Assembly: GCF_014200575.1 (NCBI RefSeq)
Contig: NZ_JACHBZ010000024.1
Coordinates: forward strand, 1 to 63,283
Length of the DNA stretch: 63,283 nucleotides
Source: Mucilaginibacter saanensis
GTDB taxonomy: Bacteria > Bacteroidota > Bacteroidia > Sphingobacteriales > Sphingobacteriaceae
Direction: 5' to 3'
Shown: piece by piece, positions 9,073-18,079 of the stretch
How the letters are laid out: each line of letters begins with the position of its first letter
Numbering within the stretch: position 1 is the first letter of the stretch
Notes under the pieces: generated by a model
The model's input: only the letters and a program-made list of their open reading frames with translations
The model's database searches: none
Told to the model about the DNA's origin: nothing
Program-made: the position numbers and the translations under genes

Positions 9073-9174
9073 TTTTTGGCGGGTTTAATGAAACCAAAAA
9101 GGACGGAACAGTTCCTAAGCGCACAAGCGCAATTTCTGGGGTCGCGCTAAGGTAACCATTTAATATTACATAGC

Positions 9175-9318
9175 CTACGTTAACGGCAGGCGAAAATAAA
9201 ATGTTGAACCTTTTCCAATTTTACTTTCCACCAAAATCCGGCCATCATGTCGCTGAATAATTTCCGCGCTCAGGTAAAGCCCGATGCCAAAACCGGAAAG
9301 GTGTTTTGCAAGGTACAT
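9175..9318 (-). pseudogene. Histidine kinase C-terminal remnant
   Basis: Forty-seven codons on the minus strand encode the end of a HATPase_c domain: SGFGIGLYLSAEIIQRHDGR (G2 box) then SKIGKGSTFYFRLPL. The sensor, dimerisation and most of the ATP-binding domain are absent. It sits directly upstream of the receiver gene on the same strand. Confidence 0.75.
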
Positions 9319-9434
9319 TATTTGTAATTATTCTCCAAACAAGTGATTTCGCCGGCGAGGCTGCAAAAACTCCGTGAAAAAATAGATAATTGATTTACTA
9401 GTTGCCTGGCTTTTATTTTTAAGATGCATTAGTC

Positions 9435-9442
9435 TAATTTTG
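9435..9442 (+). promoter_or_regulatory. -7 box TAATTTTG
   Basis: Exact TAnnTTTG match 24 nt before the NIPSNAP ATG; no convincing -33 element. Confidence 0.4.
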
Positions 9443-9466
9443 TGACAGACATAACTAAATAGCACC

Positions 9467-10255
9467 ATGAGATTTTACCAGACACCCGGAATTATTTGCC
9501 TTTTTCTTTCCATCATTTTAACCAGTGCTTTAAGTGCCGGGGCCGCGCCGGCAAGGTATTACTACCAGCTAAAGATCTACCATTTTAAAAATGCCACGCA
9601 AGAGAGCCGTTTAGATGCCTACCTGCAAAAGGCCTACCTTCCCGCATTACATAAAGCAGGCGTTAAAAATGTTGGTGTTTTTAAGCCGGTCAAACAGGAT
9701 AGCCTGGACAAAAAGATCTACGTTTTTGTTCCTTACCGCAGCTGGGAGGCCTTAGAAAACACGGATCAGAATATACTAAAAGATCAAACATACCTGGATG
9801 CGGGCAAAGATTATATAGATGCTGCTTATGATGATGCTCCTTATAGTCGTATCGAAACGATTATAACACGTGCATTTATTAATGCTCCCGAACCAAACCT
9901 GCCCAACCTAACCGGGGAAAAAGTAGACCAGATATATGAGTTACGCAGCTACGAAGGTGCGACCGAAAAACTGCATGCCAGCAAAGTTAAAATGTTTAAT
10001 GTAGGCGATGAAATGGCCATATTTAAGAAGTATGAAATGAATGGTGTTTTCTATTCGGAAGTGATCGCAGGTGGCCATATGCCCAATTTGATGTACATGA
10101 CCACCTATAACACCAAACAGGATAATATTGACAAATGGAAACAATTTATGAACGATCCGCAATTTGTTGCCTTAGGTAAAATGCCCGATTATCAGCATAA
10201 TGTATCTAAAGGCGAAAGTTTTTTTCTTTATCCTGCTGACTATTCTGATTTTTAA
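9467..10255 (+). CDS. NIPSNAP-family protein, exported
   Basis: A 262-residue protein with a signal peptide (IICLFLSIILTSALSAGAAPA) and two related NIPSNAP/dimeric alpha-beta-barrel halves. The second half carries the typical YELRSYEGATEKLHASKVKMF opening and PNLMYMTTYNTKQDNIDKWKQF segment; the first opens YYQLKIYHFKNATQESRLDAYL. Function in bacteria is unknown; the fold is common in small-molecule-binding or oxygenase proteins. It is monocistronic and convergent with the cytochrome c gene. Confidence 0.9.
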   Translation: MRFYQTPGIICLFLSIILTSALSAGAAPARYYYQLKIYHFKNATQESRLDAYLQKAYLPALHKAGVKNVGVFKPVKQDSLDKKIYVFVPYRSWEALENTDQNILKDQTYLDAGKDYIDAAYDDAPYSRIETIITRAFINAPEPNLPNLTGEKVDQIYELRSYEGATEKLHASKVKMFNVGDEMAIFKKYEMNGVFYSEVIAGGHMPNLMYMTTYNTKQDNIDKWKQFMNDPQFVALGKMPDYQHNVSKGESFFLYPADYSDF

Positions 10256-10358
10256 AGGGAACGTTTGCAATTATTCGCTAACCAGTTTTGGGTTAAAGAT
10301 AAAACAAGTGGCCTTCATTGTACTTAAAAAATATATTTGACGGCGGAGGTTCACAAGC

Positions 10359-11327
10359 TCAAAACTTTTGAAATGCAACAACCTGATTTTTGATCGGTTT
10401 AACAGTTCTTAAATAAGCATAAATTGCCGCAAGATCGTTGGCCTTCATTCCCGCATACATATACCAGGGCATTGGTATTTGCGGATCGCCGGGGCTAAGC
10501 TTAGCCGCTTGCTTTTCTTTACCTTCAAAACTTTTAAACCGCCCGATGAATATATCTTTACTCCATGAACCAATACCGGTTAGTTTATCCGGTGTGATAT
10601 TTGCAGAACGTACCACACCACCCTGCTGTTTAAATTCCATTCCACCGCCAAACTCGGTTCTGGGGATGATATCCCCGTGATATCTTTTACTATGACAATC
10701 TACACAAGCTGCTGCGTTAACCAGGTAAGCGCCATATTTGATGGTATCATTTTCCGAAGGTAGCTTACTCAAATCTGCCTTATGCGGCATGGTATTCATA
10801 ATAAAATTAACAGGAAAATCAATTGCTGATGCCGGTATGTCTTTTTTTATTGCAGGAATTGAACTCAGATATGCAATAATGCTATAGACGTCCTCTCTGT
10901 CCATCTGCCCAATATGCCCCCAGGGCATTAGCGGAAAGATGGCCTTGCCAAATTTATCCTCCCCGGTAGTCAGCGCCCTGAATAGTTCGCCATCCGTCCA
11001 ACCGTTTAATTTATAAGGGGTGATGTTAGAGGCATAAAACTTGCCGGGAAGGCCCATCTGCTGATCAAACTTTTCTCCTCCGGCCCCTAAGCCGCCCACC
11101 ACCGGACTTGCATACAAACTTTCGTCCTTGGTGCTGTGGCAGTCCATACAAACAGCAACGTGGTTGGCTAAGTAACCGCCGCGTTTTATTCGTGCTGCAG
11201 TGCGTTCTATTTTGATTTGAGGCGCTGCGCCTGTGTTGGGTAATGCTACTTTTACATAAGTGCAGGCCGCAGCCACGACTACGAACAACCCGAGCAGGAT
11301 AAATCCAATTACTTTTACAGCTTTCAT
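10359..11327 (-). CDS. Dihaem cytochrome c, membrane-anchored
   Basis: A 322-residue protein with an N-terminal membrane anchor (VIGFILLGLFVVVAAAC) and two c-type haem sites: C60-M-D-C63-H64 and C208-V-D-C211-H212, each followed by Met-containing loops (LMPWGHIGQM, PQIPMPWYMYAGMK). The repeated layout resembles the cytochrome subunit of membrane alcohol/aldehyde dehydrogenases (PF00034-type domains). It should carry electrons in the periplasm. The start ATG lies 1 base after the stop of the NAD(P)-binding gene, so they form an operon. Confidence 0.9.
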   Translation of the reverse strand: MKAVKVIGFILLGLFVVVAAACTYVKVALPNTGAAPQIKIERTAARIKRGGYLANHVAVCMDCHSTKDESLYASPVVGGLGAGGEKFDQQMGLPGKFYASNITPYKLNGWTDGELFRALTTGEDKFGKAIFPLMPWGHIGQMDREDVYSIIAYLSSIPAIKKDIPASAIDFPVNFIMNTMPHKADLSKLPSENDTIKYGAYLVNAAACVDCHSKRYHGDIIPRTEFGGGMEFKQQGGVVRSANITPDKLTGIGSWSKDIFIGRFKSFEGKEKQAAKLSPGDPQIPMPWYMYAGMKANDLAAIYAYLRTVKPIKNQVVAFQKF

Positions 11328-11328
11328 A

Positions 11329-11985
11329 TTAATTTTCAGAAATAGTTGGGCTTTTTCTATCGTACTGGGCAGATGCTACGATATCAACGATGAATTTCGC
11401 TACACTTCGCCTGCTGATTTGTAAACTTGGTTTAGGGGAGTTATTAAAGCTCACCTTCAAGGTTTTTGTCTTTTTGGAATCACTTAAGGCAACAGGTCGT
11501 ACAGCAGTCCAGTTTAAGTTGGAGATTGCTAATAGTTTTTCCTCCCTTTCGTGTTCCGCGTAAACAGGGCCCATGTTGGTATAGTCAATTAACCACCTGA
11601 GCCAAAAAGGGATATCTTTTTTGCTGTCCCCAACACCCCACGCAGAGACTGTAATTAACCGTTTTAAGTCTTGTTGATCCGCTTCGGCTATCGCGTTCTT
11701 TATGCTTTCAGATATAAAATTTGGGGCGGTTATTAACTTAGACCAGGGGGCATCCGAGGCCCTGACGATACCCAAAGCACTTATGATCAGATCACAGCCT
11801 TGCATGGCAGCCGCTAAATCTGCTCTGCGGGTAGGTGTCCCATGATATATGTTAATTGATTTTGAGCTAAAGGATAGTTTGTTTTTGTCCCGTACCAGGA
11901 CATTCAGATCGTAGCCTTGCTTTAGCGCCTCTTCAACGATAAGACGACCGGTTCTCCCAGTGGCCCCTAAAATGAGTATTTTCAT
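11329..11985 (-). CDS. NAD(P)-binding oxidoreductase/epimerase-like protein
   Basis: From ATG 11985 the protein starts MKILILGATGRTGRLIVEEAL, a Rossmann GxxGxxG motif of NmrA/atypical short-chain dehydrogenases (about 218 residues). LIISALGIVRAS and LITVSAWGVGDS fit the central strands. The atypical family lacks an obvious YxxxK pair, so the reaction is unknown; a NAD(P)-dependent redox or redox-sensing role is likely. A TTG five codons upstream is possible, but ATG is better. It is read divergently from an HxlR regulator and co-transcribed with the cytochrome gene. Confidence 0.85.
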   Translation of the reverse strand: MKILILGATGRTGRLIVEEALKQGYDLNVLVRDKNKLSFSSKSINIYHGTPTRRADLAAAMQGCDLIISALGIVRASDAPWSKLITAPNFISESIKNAIAEADQQDLKRLITVSAWGVGDSKKDIPFWLRWLIDYTNMGPVYAEHEREEKLLAISNLNWTAVRPVALSDSKKTKTLKVSFNNSPKPSLQISRRSVAKFIVDIVASAQYDRKSPTISEN

Positions 11986-12021
11986 ATGCTTTTTTAACAA
12001 AAGTCATCCAAAACTTTACCT

Positions 12022-12056
12022 TTGTCAAGTAATGGCACATTTGTCAAGTATTGACA
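12022..12056. promoter_or_regulatory. Candidate HxlR operator: repeated TTGTCAAGTA with a dyad
   Basis: TTGTCAAGTA occurs at 12022-12031 and 12041-12050, and the second copy is part of a perfect dyad TGTCAA-GTA-TTGACA (12042-12056). It lies in the 98-bp gap between the divergent oxidoreductase and HxlR genes, as expected for an operator of a dimeric winged-helix regulator. Confidence 0.65.
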
Positions 12057-12083
12057 TTAAAGATACTAATACACACTATCAGC

Positions 12084-12428
12084 ATGTTAGCAGAGAAAAT
12101 AAATGAAAAAAAAGTGGAGCCGGATTGCGATTGCTCCATCATAGGCTCGATCAATATCATCAGTGGCAAGTGGAAACCCGTAATTATCTGGATGTTATTA
12201 TCAGGCCCCAGGCGATTTGGTGAGCTCCATAAAGGAATACAGGGAATAGCGCTAAAGGTATTGTCCAGGCACTTAAAAGAGCTGGAGGCCGATGGTATCA
12301 TCAGTCGGAAGGTATATGCCGAGGTCCCACCGAAGGTGGAGTATACACTCACCGAAAAGGGGATGTCGCTCAACGACGTAATGCAGCTATTAGCAGCATG
12401 GGACAAAAAGCATAAAATAACCCAATAA
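12084..12428 (+). CDS. HxlR-family transcriptional regulator
   Basis: From ATG 12084 the protein has 114 residues and shows the HxlR winged helix: an N-terminal Cys pair (PDCDCSIIGSINIISGKWK), LLSGPRRFGELHKGIQGIALKVLSRHLKELEADGII (recognition helix) and the wing PPKVEYTLTEKGMSL. HxlR members often sense thiol-reactive electrophiles or oxidants through such cysteines and repress a divergent gene. The neighbour read the other way is an NAD(P)-binding oxidoreductase with a cytochrome c, a typical target arrangement. An upstream TTG start at 12051 would overlap the operator. Confidence 0.9.
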   Translation: MLAEKINEKKVEPDCDCSIIGSINIISGKWKPVIIWMLLSGPRRFGELHKGIQGIALKVLSRHLKELEADGIISRKVYAEVPPKVEYTLTEKGMSLNDVMQLLAAWDKKHKITQ

Positions 12429-12500
12429 GGCGTTTCTGAGATTGGTCAAAGCATACTGACTGGGCGACCGCAGTGATGAGTGGGGGGGGGCAGGTTTCAG

Positions 12501-13088
12501 CTATTGGCCTTCTGCCAGCGGCAGCGTAAACCAGAATGCGGCACCTTTGCCCAGTTCACTGTCAACTACGATCTGCCCGCCATGTTTTTTGATGATCTCG
12601 GCACTGATATTCAGGCCGGAGATCTGTTTGCCGCTGCTGTCGACCTGGTAATAGCGCTCGAATAAATGCGGCAGCTTCTCAGCAGTGATACCCGGTCCTT
12701 GATCGGTCACCGTAACGCGGCCATCCTCCCTTCGCGGGTGATATGGACGCTGATCTCCCGCGAATTCGCTGCGTATTTGACGGTGTTGTTAACTAAATTG
12801 ACCATCACCTGGTCGACCCTTTCGCTGTCAGCGAAGACCTGCAGTTCCATTTTCTCCGGTGGTAATGATCTCGAACTTTCCCTCCGAACGAACGTGATTG
12901 CAGCAATCCTGCACCACCTGCGCGACGGTAAGGATCGTCCGGTTCAAATGGAGCTTGCCTGCATAGCTTTTACTCGAATTGAGCAGATCTTCGACCAAAG
13001 TACTCACCTTATCGATACTTTTATTCGCTTGCTCCACCAGCTTGGGCAACATCGTGGGCGAGGGCTCGTTCTTCAAGCGGTCGAGCAA
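12501..13088 (-). pseudogene. Histidine kinase, broken by frameshifts and a deletion
   Basis: Reading three minus-strand frames in turn gives HisKA helices (LPKLVEQANKSIDKVSTLVE), an N-box (VDQVMVNLVNNTVKYAANS), a G1 box (TDQGPGITAEKLPHLFERYY) and the end of HATPase_c (IKKHGGQIVVDSELGKGAAF). Frames change near 12850 and 12720, and the G2 box is shortened to SGLNISAEII where about five residues (GLGLY) are missing. The N-terminal sensor is absent; the remnant ends where an exonuclease III fragment begins. A run of nine G at 12482-12490 follows the gene's 3' end. Confidence 0.8.
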
Positions 13089-13094
13089 TTATAG

Positions 13095-13523
13095 GGATTC
13101 CTCTACAACTTAAAGTGGATCAAACGGCTAATTGCACATGGGAAAAAATTACAAGGTTTTAATTTGCCGGTGGCGCTTATTGGCGATTACAATATTATGC
13201 CTTCAGATCTGGACATCTACAAACCAGAGAAATATAAAGACAATGCACTCTTCGGTCCTGAATCCCGCAAACTTTGGCGCGAATTAATTAAATCAGGATG
13301 GACCGATGCGATCCGAAAGTTGCATCCCAATGAACCTATTTACACTTTTTGGGATTACTTACGAAATGCTTATGGACGGAATGCAGGTTTAAGGCTTGAT
13401 CATTTCCTGTTAAATGAGTTGCTGGTAGGTCGTCTGAAGGCAATCGGCGTCGATAAAGATGTTCGCGGCCGGGAGCATTCGAGCGACCACGCACCGGTGT
13501 GGATGGAATTGAAGGAAGAATAG
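13095..13523 (+). pseudogene. Exonuclease III, C-terminal half
   Basis: The open frame (stop TAG 13521-13523) encodes LKWIKRLIAHGKKLQGFNLP, VALIGDYNIMPSDLDIYKPE, LRLDHFLLNELLVGRLKAIG and EHSSDHAPVWMELKEE: the GDxN, LRLDH and SDHAPV motifs of Xth-type AP endonucleases. The N-terminal half (about 115 residues, with the metal-binding Glu) is missing; the sequence starts abruptly at the kinase remnant with an in-frame TAG at 13092. The internal GTG/ATG-less start makes a working enzyme very unlikely. Confidence 0.8.
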
Positions 13524-13526
13524 CTT

Positions 13527-13997
13527 ATGTCGGATCAACCCAGTTATCTCCATTTTGAAAAGGACAAGTATGCCTGGCATCCCGATATTGATTACCGGGC
13601 TGAACCTAAAAAATATCTTGTGAACAAGGCGTGTTAATTTGTGAGCCCTACAATAGTGAGATCGGCCAGTACTGGCGATTTAAAACGGAAGACATCGCGA
13701 AAGAAAGCAGCGATAAAATCTATAATTTATTTTTAGAATACCTATCAGCGAACGATTTTGTAGGGGCGGATATGGCGCGTAAATATTTGCAAATGGGTTT
13801 ACCCGGGCAAGGCGCTATGCTAATTACAAGAGTGGTAAGAAATATGATGCCGAGCAGGGTTATGCTCAGTAGAAAAAGGTACGGATGAACCTGAAAAAGC
13901 AAAGGCGGCCGCTATGTTCTATAAGCGCTATAAAGAGGCGGAATCGAATGTACGATACGCAAATTTAAAAATGGAATGGAAGAATGAAAGGGGTTAA
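13527..13997 (+). pseudogene. DUF4385-family protein, frameshifted
   Basis: The start MSDQPSYLHFEKDKYAWHPD is followed in other frames by GVLICEPYNSEIGQYWRFKT, VGADMARKYLQMG and KAKAAAMFYKRYKEAESNVR, ending ERG at 13997. This matches DUF4385, a family of unknown function often found near DUF2256 and DNA-repair or photolyase genes (recalled context). Frame breaks lie near 13620, 13800 and 13870. The end overlaps the start of the DUF2256 gene by 14 bases, preserving the original operon layout. Confidence 0.7.
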
Positions 13998-14148
13998 GAA
14001 GCAGGACCTGCCTCAAAAGATCTGCATCACCTGTGACCGATCTTTCACCTGGCGCAAAAAATGGCAAAAGGTATGGCATGATGTTAAATATTGGTTAGAC
14101 AGATGCAGTAGACATTCCGGAGCCATTGATCGCTACGTTCCGGAATAG
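13984..14148 (+). CDS. DUF2256-family small zinc-ribbon-like protein
   Basis: A 54-residue protein reading KKQDLPQKICITCDRSFTWR and KKWQKVWHDVKYW, the signature of DUF2256 (KxCxxCxRPFTWRKKW...YCSxxC). The usual Cys after Tyr is Trp here (KYWLDRC), so one of the four metal-binding cysteines is lost, and the C-terminus is extended by about 12 unrelated residues. It overlaps the DUF4385 remnant. The function of the family is unknown; this copy may be degenerating like its neighbours. Confidence 0.65.
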   Translation: MKGVKKQDLPQKICITCDRSFTWRKKWQKVWHDVKYWLDRCSRHSGAIDRYVPE

Positions 14149-14335
14149 CGAACCATTTAGTTCTGCTACACTTTGACCATATCAATTCAATGATTAATAA
14201 TTGTCATTTTTTAAAGTGATAACACAAATCGGTGCTCCAAATAGCACGGAATTGCCTGGTCACAATATCCACTATGAGTTCAGGTTTCCCTTTAAACTGG
14301 TCAGCAACTGATAAATAACCATTCAGCAAATCAAA

Positions 14336-15490
14336 TCACTTATCGGGATATAAGCCGAACTTGTTGGGGTCTGAAATAACAATCTGGGGTTTTGACCTGT
14401 AAAGCGTGACTGGACCAATAGCGAGCAGTTGTCGGCCATTGATGGATTTGGACTTCTTATTACTATCGAGCTGAATCATGGCCGCAAGATATTTCTTGGC
14501 ATCTCCTTTAAGTATTACGGTCAGTCTTTGGTTAGGAAATGCTCCACCCATGTTAAGCATGGTCATATTGGCCAGTTCTTTGTATCCATATATCTTGTCA
14601 ACGACCTTTACCGTGTCGCCAATGTATTTACCGATATCATTTAAATTTACAGCAGCTACTTTTTCACCAGAATGAGGGGTGTTTTTTTGGGGCATTAATG
14701 CTTGCTTAACGATCTTGGCTTTGGTATCAGTAAGCAATTTATTGAGTTCTCCAGCCAGCCTGATGCCCGCCTGATCGATCCTTAAATGAATAGTAGGAAT
14801 ATACTTTTTGTAGTATGCCTCGTCCATAGTTTGACCTGGCTTCACATCAGCATATAGTTCCGTACTGATTTGATAACTTTCCCATAACCATTCCATAGGG
14901 TTGTCAGCCTGCCATTTTTTGATTTGGGCTTCATTGGCCCAGTCATATTGTTTAGCCATGTCCGCTTCGCTTAATCCTTCATGGTCAATTAACTTGCTAT
15001 CCCAAAGACTGTGCAGGTTGGTGTCTTTGTTATCAAAACGTACCTGGATCGTATTGCCTCCTTTATCTTCCTTCCTGCTGATATGCATCGGTTGATGGGC
15101 ATCGCCAATGAGGTGAATAAGATATTTCAGTGCCAGGTTTCTTTGCTCGAAGGATGAAGCATTATCCTTCAGTATAGCCTCTTCTTTAAGTATGGCACCG
15201 TAAACATTGTCATTGCTTTGCTGGCTTACGAAATCAACAAACTGTTGGTGGCTTAATCCTAAAGGAGGGTTCAGGAAATGCCACTTACCCGTTGGGTTCC
15301 GGTGCTCGTCTGCCCAGGTACTTACATTTGCCATGCTTTCCCCTTGGAGATAAGCAGAAACGACATAAGCCGTATGAGGTGTTAAATGTTTCTGTGCAAT
15401 GGTAGCAACGGCTTGATGGCCTTTAAAACCCCAGGATATTAAACCAACTGAAAGGCCAAGCAGGGCCAGCGTTAAGAATTGTTTTCTCAT
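14336..15490 (-). CDS. S1/P1-type nuclease, secreted, with C-terminal extension
   Basis: From ATG 15490 the 384-residue protein has a signal peptide ending ...VGLIS before W20; S1/P1 nucleases use the mature N-terminal Trp and the following His (GFKGHQAVA) as zinc ligands. Further zinc ligands are seen in STWADE, LKYLIHLIGDAHQPMHI and NLHSLWDSKLID. The enzyme cleaves single-stranded nucleic acids in the periplasm or outside. Residues about 270-384 form an extra domain (VKVVDKIYGYKELANMTMLN) that resembles an OB-like/NBD domain seen on some Bacteroidota exported proteins. Monocistronic. Confidence 0.9.
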   Translation of the reverse strand: MRKQFLTLALLGLSVGLISWGFKGHQAVATIAQKHLTPHTAYVVSAYLQGESMANVSTWADEHRNPTGKWHFLNPPLGLSHQQFVDFVSQQSNDNVYGAILKEEAILKDNASSFEQRNLALKYLIHLIGDAHQPMHISRKEDKGGNTIQVRFDNKDTNLHSLWDSKLIDHEGLSEADMAKQYDWANEAQIKKWQADNPMEWLWESYQISTELYADVKPGQTMDEAYYKKYIPTIHLRIDQAGIRLAGELNKLLTDTKAKIVKQALMPQKNTPHSGEKVAAVNLNDIGKYIGDTVKVVDKIYGYKELANMTMLNMGGAFPNQRLTVILKGDAKKYLAAMIQLDSNKKSKSINGRQLLAIGPVTLYRSKPQIVISDPNKFGLYPDK

Positions 15491-15840
15491 AAGGCAAAAG
15501 TATAAAAGCAATTGAAAGGTTGAAATCTTTATTTGATATTTTACTAATTTAATTAGCTTTTTTGTTTCGTAGATAGATGTGCAATGAATGATTACCTGGT
15601 AGATGAGCTTTACGATATATTTCAAAGGATCTTGTTGATTGGTTTAGACAATAAGAAGCTTATCCATAAGATTACAGCGTATAACCTCAATTGCCTGTTT
15701 GAGTTTCATAAAAGAAGTAAGTCACTGGCCTGACTTTTCCATTGGGAAAGATTGTGTATATCACCAATGCTTAGAAAAATGGGATACCTGTAGCTAAAGT
15801 TTTATAAATCAGTTATATTTACTTATTAACCTAACCTATC
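15491..15840. other. Intergenic stretch without supported features
   Basis: No protein-like frame, hairpin or RNA gene seen between the nuclease start and the cysteine-rich peptide remnant. Confidence 0.4.
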
Positions 15841-16040
15841 ATGAGAAGATACATCCTCCTGCTGATCGTTGCTGCCGGATCATTAGTAAGCGCAAGCAGT
15901 GTTAAACCTATAGCAACGACATTTAACCGCTAATGCCGCAACCTGTGTTGGTGCAAACCCATGCAAAGCTTGTAAGAACTGCAAATACTGTAAGCGCTGC
16001 ACTAAAGAAAGGCTTAACTTGTGGGGTTTGTAAGAAGTAA
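15841..16040 (+). pseudogene. Cysteine-rich small secreted protein, two frameshifts
   Basis: ATG 15841 opens a signal peptide (MRRYILLLIVAAGSLVSASS). After a 1-base slip near 15930 the frame reads TCVGANPCKACKNCKYCKRC TKE and after another near 16010 GLTCGVCKK to TAA 16038-16040. The restored product would be a roughly 65-residue exported peptide with nine cysteines in CxxC steps, a small-protein type I recall from Sphingobacteriaceae. Function unknown. Confidence 0.6.
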
Positions 16041-16388
16041 ACCGGTATCAAGACAAGAAAAGTTGCACGAACGTTTTTTCGCGTCACTTTCTGTATCATT
16101 CTTTCATCTTGCTTACAAATAGCGTCAAAGGACGTACGGGCTCTGGTGAATACCTCAAGAGACTGAGCAATCCAAGGCTATATAGGAGAAAAAACGATTA
16201 TAGCAGATCGATAAGAGCAACTGGATAAAATTTCAACATGGAGGGGATAAAAAGGCTCCTTTAAAACAGGCAGGTAGAAATTCTACTCAATCCATTATAA
16301 ACTACACCAAAACAAATTCGACTGACAAACATCATATAACTTTAACGCGCGAACGACCGCAATGGTTGAGCGATAAACAACCAAACGG
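16041..16388. other. Intergenic stretch without supported features
   Basis: No coding frame or structured element that I can support. Confidence 0.4.
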
Positions 16389-18079
16389 CTACTCCCTTCG
16401 CTTAGGTAATAACTTCCATAAACGCAGCTCTTCTTTTATGGAATCCAAAACGATGTTTGTAATTTTATTGTAAACTCCGAAAAACTGACAATTGCCAATA
16501 TGATCCGTAAGATCAGGTTTAAAGAAAGCAAGTTGGGTAATACTGCTTTGACCCTGCTTTTCATCTTATCCTTGTATTGGTCGATATCGTTATCTGTTAA
16601 AGTAGGCCAATTGGTGCCGGAGCTAAATTTAAAATCAGGAAAAGTATAGTCAGTTGAATCTTCGAATACTGGGATAATCTGAAGACTTCCGTCGACCTGC
16701 GAACAGAATGAATTTTGATTGGCATTTTCATACCCTTCCCGGAATATTTTGTTTTTTTCCAAAGCGATTTTTGGAACTGTAAAATAATCTCTAAGAAATA
16801 TTTTGCAATTATACCGGCCCAGGAAATAATCGTGAACCCGAAACTCCTTATTGATAAAGCCGCTAAATCTGGATAAAGCCCCGCAGGCAATGGCAGACTC
16901 TCCGTTTAGTTCGGTATCGCCATCTTTCGTTAACTTTCTCGAGGGTGTTATCAAATATTGTGCTGCACAGTCTTCGCTGAACGCATCTTCTAAATGAACG
17001 GGCTTAGATCTCATCTGGCTCCGCATTGTTGATAAAGTAAGTCCAATGACATTACTTATCGCCTGATCTTTATTGATTTGAGCTGATTTGCTCGTTGGAA
17101 AGGGTTCGATCATTAGTATCGTTGATCTTGTATTTGCAAAACTTTGTTGTTCCTGTTTGGTCTGTTCGGTCAGGGCCAAAAGAATATCTTGCACTTTTTC
17201 AAAGGGTTCATTATTAATCAGTCCTCCATCAACATTGAGCGAGTGGTAATTGTTATCGCGTGGGTCAAGCGGGTTAGTGGCCAGGTATTCAGCCAGCCAG
17301 GGAATAGCCATTACGTCGGTAGTCGCCCTGTTAAGTGTTCGGGACTTCAGACCGATTGGAAATGCTCCGGTCGCCATTGCTGCATTGGCTACGACATCTT
17401 TGTTCGTTCCCGTTTTCAGATCAAGGGGGATTCAGCCGGGTAAGTACGCGGATAAGCCGTCTGCAAGCCGGAAACAAGCATAATCACTATGTATGACCAT
17501 GGTGAATTAACTCTTTTGCAGCAGATCCGAGCGAAAAGCGACATTGTAATCAAATCCTTGAAGATTACTTAATGTAGTAAATATCTTCATATCTCGCGCG
17601 ATGAAAGGTGGAAGGTCCTTCCACTTTTCGGGCCTCGTATCCACAGAGACAACGCGATTTGCAATGGCGTCTATAAAATCCGAATTAAGCGCTGATAGAA
17701 CTTTGCCGTTTTTAATATCAGCAGTACCGAGCATCACGGAAAACATATCAGCGTCGGTCAGATCGACCCAAGAGTGATATAACTTATTTTCAGGGTGCTC
17801 AGCAAGTAGATCATCACCTGGTTTATCAATGGGCGTTAACTCATTATTGAATGAAGTTGCTGCCATGATACTTGTCATCCCCCCGGCGGAGGCCCCACCC
17901 ATAACCGGGATCTGCACCTTATGGCTGGGCACACCAGGTTCGTTCCTTCTTTTTTCCCATTCTGCTAAAGCTTCTATTAAATAATCCATAACCCCAGAGG
18001 TGTATGCACCTGCTGAAACCGCACCGGCCATACATAGGCCGACGTAAAAGATTGGTTCGTTTTCTTTTATTTTTTTCAT
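16389..18079 (-). pseudogene. Patatin-like phospholipase, multiply frameshifted
   Basis: On the minus strand from ATG 18079 the protein shows the oxyanion loop (VGLCMAGAVSAGAYTSGVMD), the nucleophile elbow GGASAGG and, 200 residues later, the catalytic Asp in NVDGGLINNEPF, so it is a patatin-type lipid acyl hydrolase. It is interrupted by TAA at about 17507, TGA at about 17428 and a frame slip near 16475, after which VYNKITNIVLDSIKEELRLW runs to a stop at 16389-16391. The intervening frames still read as protein (TMVIHSDYACFRLADGL), so inactivation looks recent. Confidence 0.8.

Noticed and set aside
12044..12406. Minus-strand ORF opposite the HxlR gene
   Set aside because: The plus strand has a full HxlR domain in the same bases; the minus frame is a shadow.
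13095..13523. Functional short exonuclease III
   Set aside because: The N-terminal half with the metal-binding Asn/Glu is missing and an in-frame stop lies directly upstream.
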